Source: Oscarella lobularis (taxonomy: Eukaryota > Porifera > Homoscleromorpha > Homosclerophorida > Oscarellidae). Taken from it: a stretch of 64,000 nucleotides of DNA. The notes under the pieces are model-generated. The model was given only the letters and a program-made list of their open reading frames with translations. It was not told the DNA's origin and ran no database searches. Below, in pieces: positions 44,035 through 54,361 of this stretch (position 1 is the stretch's first letter; every line of letters begins with the position of its first letter). The stretch covers positions 1,984,001-2,048,000 of the forward strand of contig NC_089187.1 in NCBI RefSeq assembly GCF_947507565.1. Reading direction: 5' to 3'. The position numbers and the translations under genes are program-made.

Positions 44035-46408
44035 CTAAATTGGAGTGTCTGTATTGTAGGTCGGAAGAGAGACGGCGGTCTTACTTTTAAACGTCATTTT
44101 GTTCCAAAAGCCTTTCTTGGAGAAGCTGCCGTCACCTAGCATTTCTAATTCGGGGAAATTCCTATAGGACCAAAAAAGCATTGGTATAATACTAATCGCT
44201 TTTATGATGTCAAACCCGGAGTCTTCATTGAATCCACTCAACTCACTAAAAGAAAACGGTATAGTTAGCACTACCTATAAATCATTACTCCGGTTTCTTA
44301 CAAACAGAGGCCTTCCTTCAGACTTTTCAGCGACTCTTCACCGTTTACACCAATGATAAACACGGTTTGGTCCTTCATGAAGCTACCAGCTTCGTGTAAG
44401 CTATTCAAAACGCGTTGAGCTGCAAATGCAATAGCATCAGTAATCACCGTTTATTTAATTCAATAATAGTACCTGTCACCGGCCTTTCCGCTTCTTCAAA
44501 GTCTGTAATCAAAACGAGATCGTATTTAGCTCGTTCGCTTTGGCTCATTGGATGTTTTTGAAGCCGTGTAAAGAGCTATAATACATACATAAACGCCAGT
44601 CTTTAATTAACAAAAAATTGAAGCTCGGAGCGGCTCACCTCTTTTTGATGCGAGCTGCTCCAACTAATAAAATTTCCCGGTACCGCATAAACCTAAAGGG
44701 GCGTATAGCTAGCGTGGCTTCTGACTTGCGTGGCCTTACTTGAAAGTCGTCGTAGTCGTCTCTATAGACATACTTTGAATTCTCGGCATCTTCGTGATCC
44801 TTCTGACTCTGAGCTTGCTTCTCCCGATCGTCATTTGTAATTATTTTACCAAACTGCGGGTCTTCGCGATCTCGAAGCGGATCGAAGTAGCAGTTGAAAT
44901 CGACGGCTATCACCTTTGCATACTGGTAAGTATAGCATGCGTAAAGGGCGCGCGGTTTTACTTTGTTGCACATTTTGCAAAGACTCAGGAGTCCTCCTTT
45001 TGGTCCGCAGAATAAATGCAGGGCGAGTTCGTATTTCTTTTTCTTTTTGCTATTCTTTTCGTCTATCCAAGACATTTACGTGAATTTATTCTATTTGTAG
45101 AGCTAAGGGGGTCCCACCTGTTTTGCTTGAACTGTGTAAGTGTTGTTGATAGTCTTTTGTCCATATTTCAGAGGTGTGTATTTCTACCTGCACCTCAAAG
45201 AACGTTCTGCCGTGACCCTTGTCCGAAGAGGCTAGCAAAAGGCTAAGGAAGTCCAAATCACTTTTAATTTTTCTTTTAGTTCCTGCTCTTCTTGGTTCTG
45301 TGGGGCTAATTGTTCTTTTAGTGTCTGTTTTTGATTCTGTGGTGCTAGGATCTTTCTCTGTACGCCGTGGAAAAACGTCGTCGTTGTCTTCTCCGTCGTT
45401 TGCAGAGGTAGATGTATTGCTTTTGCTGTCTTGTTTAGTGTTGGTATCTTTAGATTTTTGGTCCGGTTCGCCTTTGCTAGTAAGTTCTTCCAACATCCTA
45501 GGCCTGTAGGCGCATAATTTATAGAGTAGTTGAGCCCTTGTGCGATAGTCGAGCTGACTTCCGTGAGAGCACAGAAATAATTTGACAAATCCATAGCCAG
45601 CCATAAAAGCAACGAGCAGCAATAGGGGAACGTTAGAGTACCAGAGCGGCACAAACAGCAGTCCCAATGTGAACGCGCAGGGAAGCGAGGCAGGAAAATC
45701 CTCAGTGCACGTGCTACTATTTCCTATATAACCGCTGTCGCACAGACTATCCAATTCAGGACGAAACCACTCTCTTTTATACAGACTTTCGTGAATCGTG
45801 CACTGAAACGTCGATCCGTAGGTAGTAGGCTCGACTTTCAGGTAGAGCACGAACATAAGGACAATAATAACGAGTGCAAATATCAGCTGGAGCAATAATT
45901 TAACTACGTAGCTTTTGTAAACGAGGTGGCTTCGACTGAAATGATTCTGCAACAGTTTGACAATTTCGACCGATTCGCTACTGAATAATCCCGTCCGTCG
46001 ATCGCGATAGCGGTCGATGGTCGGCGAGAGGGAGAAGAATTCCTCGAGGTGAGGCCCGGCTATCTTCGTCCAGAGCACGTGCGGTCCGACCAGGAAAACT
46101 AGCTCTCCGAGAAGAAACAAGGGGAGCAGTCGGAGGAGATTTACTCCTTCCGAGCACATGCCGTTTACGAAGGCGACTTGATCTCTCGTGAAATCGTTCG
46201 GCGTGAGACAGACGACGGCTCCGCCTCCGCCGAGAAATTCCTCGCCGACGGCGACGGCGAGTAGAACGACGAGACATACGCTCAGGTAGATGATGACTTG
46301 ATCCCAGAGAAAATTCTTGTACTTTGTTCGACCGAATCCGACGATTGATTTCGTGCTCGCGAGAACGGTTTCGATTGGCATCTTCGCTACTTGGGATTCT
46401 AGTACCAA
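44035..46408 (-). CDS. Pannexin/innexin-like channel 1 with Rossmann-like tail, 683 aa
   Basis: Exon 1 (46408-45118) has four TM helices. NFLWDQ precedes TM1. Loop 1 reads CLTPNDFTRDQVAFVNGMC, which matches the pannexin loop pattern C..P..F...QAAFV...C. Loop 2 has four Cys (FQC, SLC, STC, LPC). After TM4 come LDFLSLLLASSDKGHG and a Ser/Thr-rich insert special to this copy. Six small exons follow (45062-44962, 44913-44740, 44692-44639, 44575-44473, 44419-44302, 44245-44035), joined in phase. They give a possible alternating fold: LALHLFCGPKGG, VIAVDFNC, VYAVPGNFIS, YDLVLIT and TVFIIGV. Large-pore channel function is inferred. An extra C-terminal exon follows. Confidence 0.7.
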
Positions 46409-46618
46409 AAAGGTAAGGAGAGGTGTCTGTCCTTTGCCTCTACGTTTTGTCTCTGTATGCTAGAGAATAGTTTGCGCACGCATTTGCGGAGGAGTCATAC
46501 TACTAGGTATTATGCAAAGGCCGATGATTATATTTAACGATATAGAGCGCAGATCTTCTGAATAATTTAGATTTCGTCTCCGAATGCAAGCAGAGTCAAA
46601 ACTGAGGTTGGTAAAATT

Positions 46619-48751
46619 CTAGCTATGCTCCTCCCCTTTTTTGGTCGTTTTCTGTTTTGGGTCATCATTTAGGTTTAGCAGCGTTTCTTCTTTCTTATTT
46701 AGTTCTTCCCATTCTTTCTTTGTGCAGCCTTCGTACGTCCAGCAAACAGCTTCCACGGAGGAGCTTTCTGTGACAAATTTTTTCTTCTCCTTTTGGGGAT
46801 TTGGACGTAAGCTATGAAGTTTCAGTTGAATAGAAAGCAGGCATCAACCATAGCGTTCTTACCATTTCAAAGTTTTCGTAAGCGTTTCGATCTCCTCCTC
46901 AGTGTGGAAACAGAAGACAATACCAGCACGCGAAATGCTGTCAAGATTCTCGATGTTCTTCAGAAAAAGTCGAACTGGCCAAAACTTCAATCAGAATGAA
47001 TTCGGTAAAGAAATCATAGAGATCCTACCTGAAAGAAGTTTTGGCGCTCGATCCAAATTCTCTCGAGATGCTTCATTCTCTTCCAACTGCGTTATAATAA
47101 CGAAATCGTACACGGCACTTTTGTCGGCATCACTGCGCCGATTCCCATTTAGTTCCACCGTCAACTACAAAAAAATAAGCTCGCTATCACAATAAAATAA
47201 TAGAAATCCGAATTACCCAAGATATTTGTGATGGGGATCTGCTCATAAAGTTATCTGGAACGCAGTACATTCTCATATGAGAGACTTCCTCGAGACCTTC
47301 GTATTCAAACGTGTATAGCGGTTTACGTGGACGCGACGATAAGTCCAAGCCTTTGAATCCTTTTTTCAAGACTCCGTCGCGTTGCTCTGTATCGCGCGTC
47401 TGCTCTCCGCGCAATTCTCTATCGTGAAGAGGATTGTAATGGCAGTTGAGGTCAATTGCTATAAGCTGGTATAATACACAAAAGAGTACGGCATGAATTA
47501 AGTGAGGTGACGAACTTAACTAATTTATTATTAACTGACATTCTCGAAGTGATTGACTAGATGTATTGCTGCTCCATTTGATCCGGAGTAGATGTGAAGT
47601 CCGAGCGAAAATTTCGGCTTTTCGAGTCGTTTTAGCCGATCGATAACTTTCTTTCTCAGGAACTCGTGGAGTGCACTTCTCTTCGCTTGCTCGACTAATT
47701 TAACCGATGCGTGCAAGGCTCTGTCTCTTTTCCATCGTTCGTCGAGAGACAACGAAACGAGAACGTCGTGAAACGTTTCGCCGTGGCCTTTGTCGGTGGC
47801 GTATAACATCGAGAGAAACAGGTCGAGATTCGTTTTTATCGTACACTGTTTCTTCCACGAATCACTTGGCTCGTACTTGGCCGTGTTGACGCAGAGCGCG
47901 TAGAAAAAGTCGGCTTTTCCTTCGAAGTCCAGCATCTCCCAATGCGAAGATCTTCTCCAGATCATGCCCCATAAGGCGAGTGCCGCTATCACAGCCAAAA
48001 GCACGAGATTGGACACCCACAACGGCAGAAGAACGACGGGAAAAGAATACGTGCAAGGCACTGCTGTCTGATTCAACGAGAAGCAGCTAGAATTCAAACA
48101 ATACTGTCTCTGCCTCTCGAGCCAATATTTTCCGTAATCGGAGCTCTCCAACCGGCAGATGAACGTAGTATCGAACGCCTTACCAGGCTGAAGTAGCAGA
48201 CTAGCCGCGCTGATTCCCGCAGCGGACGCAGCTGCGAAGATCAGCTGTAAGGTCAACTTTCTCTCGTACGACTTTACCACGTCGTCCTGCCGACCGAAAT
48301 CGTCACGCAGTCGTTTGACCGTTTCGATGGTGACGCTGCTGAATAGACCCGTCTTTCGATCTCGATAGCGCGCAATAGAGAGCGTCATCGAGAAGAATTG
48401 TTTTAATTTCGGACCGGCGTACGCTTTCCACATTTGATGGGGTCCTATGACGACGACGAGTTGTACGACGAACGCTAGAGGCATGAGCTTCATGCCTTTG
48501 ATTCTCTCCGAGCAGAATCGATTGACGAACGCCGCCTGGTCGCGAGAAAAACTGCTCGGAATCAGACAGGCAAGGTCGTAGCCTTGGCCGAAGAACGCCT
48601 CTGCAATCGCAAACAGAGTTATTACGACTAGACTTAGGCCGACGTAGAGGATGCCCTGATCCCAGAGGAAGTTTCTACGCGTCGTTGTCTTGGTGCGTAC
48701 CGACGTTGATAGGCCAAATGATGCAAGAGCTGCCGCTAGCATAGTCGACAC
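46619..48751 (-). CDS. Pannexin/innexin-like channel 2 with Rossmann-like tail, 633 aa
   Basis: Exons 48751-47540, 47465-47217, 47164-47029, 46974-46863 and 46811-46619. NFLWDQ, TM1, CLIPSSFSRDQAAFVNRFC in loop 1 and four Cys in loop 2 (FIC, QYC, SSC, VPC) repeat the family pattern. After TM4 there is DLFLSMLYATDKGHG. The tail gives LGLHIYSGSNGA, LIAIDLNC, MYCVPDNFMS, YDFVIIT and IVFCFHT and ends in a Lys/Glu-rich stretch. The tail's first strand is fused to the channel exon here, while an intron separates them in copies 1 and 3. The donor GTCAGT at 47540 is weak. Confidence 0.7.
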
Positions 48752-49126
48752 TCGAGTAAGCGTTCCAGTATCTGAGCTCGGTTACGCCTCTATAAAATGC
48801 AAATTAGTCGAATTTATATAAAACCTCTATTAGAGTTTAACCATAGATATAAAACGTATCCGTTTAACGATCATCCGAGAGTCGGCCTTCTTTGAGCTTC
48901 GCTTTGTGCACACTCCAGAATATTTTCAGAGACGAGCTTCTCGATGAAAATACCTCCTTTTTCTCTTTAAATGGTTTATCTAGGCTGCATGAACGGAATT
49001 AAAATCGCTCAAGCAAAGCAACTATAGCTCGTTTACACTGAAGACTCTAAAAGATAGAGCACTTTATATAGGTCACCGTTGTTAGTAGAACGTCTCCAGT
49101 GGAAATGAGCTATATTAGGCATAAAC
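48752..49126. other. Intergenic, no gene seen
   Basis: Spacer between channel 2 and the end of channel 3; only short unsupported frames. Confidence 0.4.
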
Positions 49127-51120
49127 TCACAATGACAGGCTACTTGTCAGTGTTGAAAGCTCTTCTTTGCTGCGAGTGCAAAAGCAAAACACCGCTGCTT
49201 TTTCTTCCTCTCCACAAAAAAATTCGATGCTATTTATAATAGTTTTAGCTAAGCATAAATCTCGCTTCATGGAAAAATTCGTATGGCAATCGAACATACC
49301 AGCAGTGATTCGCGGTGTTTCACCAACGTGACCTCGATCAGCTTCACCCATTTCTAATAGGGTAACGATAACTAGATCATACTTAGCTTTTGCTCGAATG
49401 CTTCCGGGAGAAAACTTGAGGGGCTCAGTCAACTAATAGGTTATTAGCATTATAATATTTCTAAACCAGGTGTGCTGACGTTACCATAATAACCTCTGCT
49501 TCAGAACTAGTCATGAGATTTTCTGGTATACAGTAGATCTAACATCAGCATCACACGTACATATTGCAGATGTTAAATAGCGTTTACCTGTGTTCCATGC
49601 ATGTCGTCTCTGTATAGATGTTCAGGCTCTGCCTGAGGCCTGTGGCCTTTGAATCGTCCTCTCTTTCCCACTTTTTGATCCTGAGCTAAGTCCTCGTCTC
49701 TCTCCTTGATGCTGCGTTTTTTGTAGTAGGGATTGAAAAAACAGTTGAAATCCAGAGCGACGAACTATAGAGAAACATTAGTGAGATAACGAAAATAATA
49801 TTATACCTTCTGACAGCAGTTGGCCAGCAACGGCGTTGCTCCTCTTGAACCACAAAAGAGCTGCAATCCTAATTCGAATCTTTCGTTGTTATTGTCTTCA
49901 AGGCCCTTTCCAATCCACGATACCATAGCACTCGGAAACGTCTGCCAAAATAATCAGTCTAAACTACAGGTAAGCATACTATTAGAGCATACGTCTCCAC
50001 TTTCATTTAGCAGTCGCCCAGAAACGAAGTCTTCGTCCTCGGCGATGTACTGATCCGCCATGTGTTTCCTATTGCCTTCCAGCCAGATTTCGTCCAGCAG
50101 AAGTGCAACGAGAATTTCCAAGAAGCTCTTCCCGTGCCCCTTGTCCGAACTGAACAGCATCAAAACAAAAAGATGAAAGTCATTCTTAATAGTCCGCGAC
50201 TGTCTCCACGACTCCTTCGTCGGATAGTAGTATTTCTCTCGATTGAGAGAGAACGTGTAAAGAAAGTCGGCCTTGCCCTCGTAGTCCAACTCTTTCCAGT
50301 GAGATCGACAGCAATACCAGACGAGACCCCACGCGCTCATTGCAGCGGCGACGAGCAGAAGAACGCAATTTATAACCCAAAAAGAAAAGGTCACAAGATA
50401 GAAAGAACTCTTGCACAGAACAGCGACCGGTCCCTCGACACCGCACAGAGTCGAATTCGAATCGGGACACAGAGGAACGAGTTGCTCTCGAAACCACCGC
50501 CGCTCCAGCGAATTCTCGTCGAGACGACACTCGGCTAGGGTCTCGCCGAAAAAATTCTCCCGGAAATAGACTGCTGTTGTGATGGCGATCCACATTGCGC
50601 ACGCAAGTAATTGGACGACGAGTTTGATCCAATATCTTCTGCACACTTGCACTTGACTTGGATCGTCGTAATCGGCGCGAAGACGTCGGACTATCTCGCG
50701 CGAATCGACGTCGAAAAGGCCGTTGCTAGGGACGCGTTGTCGACCGATTTGGGCGACCATGCTGAAGAAGTGCTGCACTCGCGAGCCGGCGTAGTTCTCC
50801 CAGACGACGTGCGCTCCCACGAGAAGCGTCAGTTCGCCGAGAAAGAAGAGCGGCGCGAGTTTGAGGCCCTGTATCGAGGCGTTCGCGCAGAAACGATTGA
50901 CGAAGTGGACTTGAGGTCGAGTGAAGTTCGGCGTTAGACAAGCGGTCGTCGTTCCGTCGCCGCCGAGAAATGTCTCGCCGAGGGCCGACGAGAGGAGACT
51001 GAGAAGGACGAGGCCGACGCACGAAATGATTTCGTCCCATATGAAATTCTTCTTCTTTATTAGTCCTATCGCTACGGAAGCCTTGTGAACGCCATCAGCG
51101 GTGATTTCTAAGTCTTCCAT
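49127..51120 (-). CDS. Pannexin/innexin-like channel 3 with Rossmann-like tail, 582 aa
   Basis: The start is set at MEDLEITADGVHKAS, which aligns with the other copies; the frame is open further upstream. Exon 1 (51120-49993) holds NFIWDE, TM1, CLTPNFTRPQVHFVNRFC, and loop 2 Cys at AEC, PLC, TLC and VLC, then NDFHLFVLMLFSSDKGHG. Exons 49941-49807, 49764-49588, about 49552-49499, about 49433-49300 and the last to 49127 give LGLQLFCGSRGA, FVALDFNC, IYCIPENLMT, YDLVIVT and AVFCFCT. All phases match channel 1. The tail's G-x2-G loop after strand 1 and Asp at the end of strand 2 resemble class I methyltransferases; binding and activity are unproven. Confidence 0.7.
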
Positions 51121-51900
51121 TGTTGTTGATACGGGGTGTCCGACTCGGTTCGATCGTTCGTGCCCCAAACGTCGTCCGTGCGCATTTTGGGCTCTTCCGA
51201 AGGGATGGTCACGAAGAGTAAGAGGTCGAGAAAGCCAGAACATGTCGGTACAGTCCTGAAAATAGACTCCTTACGCGGTAAACGGAGAAATCGTTCCAAA
51301 CAGAAACTATTTCACAAGCGCACAGCAAGAACATCACTGGGTCTCATCACAGACGCTCAGCAGAGGAAACCCTGGTGCTGGCTCCCTAAATCAAAGAAGA
51401 ACTGGCATCTGCAACTCACCTCTCAGGTAAAACGTCCAGCGGAATTTATATCACGACCTAAAGCGGCGTCTCTATGGCACGTATGCACATTTTCTCCTTT
51501 TCCTGGGCCCATGACGTACAGCACGGAAACGGATAAGGCTATGCATGCTTCAAAATACTCAAAACCAATTGCGTCATCATCTATACGATATACGGCTCTG
51601 CCACTGGTACGAAGGAAAGGGCCCTAGGTTATGGATTTTTATTTATTTGCTATTTCCAGACCTATTCCGGATAAACAATACATCAAGGCGTACTTGACGG
51701 AAGCAGATCTCAAGCAATGGCTGAGAATCATGAGGTTTTTTGTCTAATGGTGGCAACAAGAATCCCAACGTGAATTCTCTGTTTTTGCTCCTCTCAAGGA
51801 ATATTGTGCAATACATACGGGTCTGAAACGTGCTTCTTTCACGGCTCACGTGTTGCTCTCTTTTTATCCAAATTCTGTCTCTGCTAGTCGTCGCGTGCCC
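51121..51900. other. Intergenic with one exon-like minus-strand frame
   Basis: At 51446-51627 the minus strand has an open frame after an AACCTAG acceptor-like site, including AIGFEYFEACIALSVSVLYV and MGPGKGENVHTCHR, slightly like the last strand of the channel tails. I could not connect it in phase to any neighbour. The plus-strand frame at 51136-51627 overlaps it and looks non-coding. Confidence 0.3.
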
Positions 51901-53897
51901 ATGGCAGATCCGAAGTGGCCCAAAGCGTCGACTCCAGTTCAAACCGAAAAGTCAAGAAGGAGTCGTCTGCAAGAGAATGAAGCAATCGATGACTATCGGG
52001 ATAAAGAAGTCACCGACAAGGAAAGAATAGAAGCAGCGATACGGATTCAATCTCGTTGGCCACGCATTGGAAGAATTTTGGGTCCGAAACCGTTCAAAGA
52101 TTACGAGCTTGCTGCGTTTGAGCAGAAGAAAGAATATCGCGATCAAGCTCAGGCGATGCTCGACGCTTGGGCGAACGCCCATTACAAAAAAGCCACTCGA
52201 AGGTGTCTTATTAAAGCAATGGAGGAGGAAGACCTTGCTAAGGCTGCTGCTGAAGTTTTTTCACTTCGTAATTGATGCGGGGATGAGATTCCATTAGCAA
52301 TTCCTCTATACCGCCTAGACACTGCTGATGAGAGCGCCGGCGGGCTCCGCCTTCGCCCCCACTCCCCGCAATCGAATCAAAGCCCAAAGACTGTGAGTGA
52401 AACGGAGTCTCAGCAACCAGAAGGTAAATTTTATAGTGCATCATTGAAACACTTGTTAGTTTGTGTGTTGTGAAGACACTTCTGATAAGAAAATCCATTG
52501 GCTTGTGGGCGGTATAATCATATCCATTTTCTCACAAAATTGTTCTCTAACAGTTGTTCTGTAGGGTCTTTACTTTTACGTGTCTTCCTAGTTGTTTTTA
52601 TCGTTTCTGCTTTTGGATGCATTTTTATAATTTGCCTTCTTCCCGAAGGAAAAAGTGATTGATTTATAATTTGAATTATTCTTTGTCTATACTCCTTGTT
52701 CTTAGGCAGTGGAGAGACGCTGCTATTGCTTTTAGAAGAACTGCCGCCATCTAGAAGTATAATAAACCGTGACGACGTGATCTGGTTAAGTATTTGTCTG
52801 TTGTTTTAGATGTTTTATCAGAATTGACAGGTGCTGCAGTCTCAATGCATGAATTGGTTCAGGCCATAGTTAAATTTAGGCGCGGCATCAGGAGGAATTC
52901 ATTTGCAAAAGATCGATGACTATCTGGATGAGCCAGTCACCAGGAACGAAATAATAGAAGTAGCGCAACGAATTCAATCGTACTGGCGACAAGTTGGAAG
53001 AATTTTGGGTCCGAAACCATTTGAAGAACACGAGCTCGATAGTTTTGCGGAAAAGAAAAGCACTCGCGATCAAGCTCAGGCAATGCTCGACGCTTGGGCG
53101 AACAAACACCACCAAAATTCCACTCGAAGGTGTCTTTTTGAAGCAATGACGGAAGGTGGTGCGACTGATGCTGTTGACGTTTATCCAGGTAACGTTATTC
53201 TGTAATTGCTAGGGGAACTTAAAACATATTTTGACTTAGATGTTCCGTGGACTTGGATGCTACATCATCTTTCGGTTTCTTTCGCGAAGAAGCAGAGTCA
53301 CAAACCACGTAATGATATTAATGGCAATTAAAGACTTCTACGCTTTACTTGTGAATTCTAGCTATTGACAAGAAGGCTGAAAGTGACTTGGATAATGGTA
53401 TAACATAACTGTTCAATTAAGATAACTGTTGTTTAAGCTCTTGCTCTAGACACCTGTTTGGAGGAGACACAACCAATTCCTCCAGTAGAGCAACCGCCAC
53501 CTAGTACAATAAACTGTGACGGTGTGATCTAGGTCGATTTTTGTCTGTTGTTTTAGATTCTGCATCAAAACTGACAGGTGTCACTGTTTCAGTGAATGAA
53601 TTGGTTCAGGCCGTAGTTAATTTTGGACGAGGAAAATGGCTGGACATCGTACTACAACTTGACTGGAAGTTCCAAGAAGCACTAAACCTTGAAACGGATC
53701 ATCCCAATTGGACTAGAAAGAAGAGGCCCCAGAAGGTACTGTCTGACTATCAACTGAACAACGGAGAAAATGAATCATTTTGTCAGCAGTTGATCGACGT
53801 ATGTAGTAAGGTTAAAATAGGGGGCACTCTGGTCCTGAGCGTTTTCGAACTCTTTTATACATTCTCAGTTTTTCTTCTTTTTTACGTGATATGCTAG
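51901..53897 (+). CDS. Death-TM-Death membrane protein 1, with internal duplication
   Basis: Begins MADPKWPKASTP, like gene 2. Exons with phase 1 borders: 51901-52267 (Death-type domain, RIGRILGPKPFKDYELAAFE), 52319-52423, 52476-52511, 52565-52654 (TM, RVFLVVFIVSAFGCIFIICL), 52706-52756, then 52810-53188. That last exon joins the start of a C-type Death domain (SELTGAAVSMHELVQAI) to a second N-type domain (DDYLDEPVTRNEIIEVA) in another frame. A 43-bp GTTAAA..CAAAAG intron would restore phase; otherwise it is a frameshift. Exons 53240-53308, 53362-53397, 53450-53503 and 53557-53897 follow, the last with a C-type Death domain. Its end is altered to a hydrophobic FYTFSVFLLFYVIC. Confidence 0.65.
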
Positions 53898-54361
53898 GCT
53901 GGCTTCCTACCCTCTCTCTAAATATAATTATGATGTGGATGAATGAGTGAAGGGAAGACTGAAGGTGCAAAGCTTGAATTCGTAAGATGAGATGATTCTT
54001 TTCAACAGCTCCTGGGTTTTCCTAGATTTGATGTTCCCGTCGAAATTTAGGCTTAATAAGCTGTAGCAGTACGCCACTTCTCTTGTTCAAACGAACTCAA
54101 TGGTGCAGTCCGAGCCGTCTGATCCACGACTGCACGTGATCACAGGAAGCCGCCTTCCACTCTCCGAGTCAGCATTTCTGAAGTTGGCCTAAGCGAAGTT
54201 CTCTACTGGTGGAGGTGTACAAAGGATCGGAAACGAGTGAAGAACCCTGAAATGCTCGTAATACACTCATGACCAAACACAGACGAAAACGTCACCGCTA
54301 AACAAACTAAAAAGGCTGTTTGAACAGCTCAATAACGGCGTCCGCGGTAGACGACATTGCT
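53898..54361. other. Convergent intergenic, no gene seen
   Basis: Lies between the 3' ends of the Death-TM-Death gene and the CARD-GTPase gene. No conserved frame. Confidence 0.4.

Noticed and set aside
45219-45509. Open plus-strand frames opposite the channel genes (also 50062-50538 and 47707-47889)
   Set aside because: They mirror the coding strand of the channel exons, which has the conserved TM and Cys pattern.
51136-51627. 163-codon plus-strand ORF antisense to the channel 3 upstream region
   Set aside because: Basic, low-complexity composition, no homologous frame elsewhere and a start inside the channel gene's 5' end; likely a shadow.
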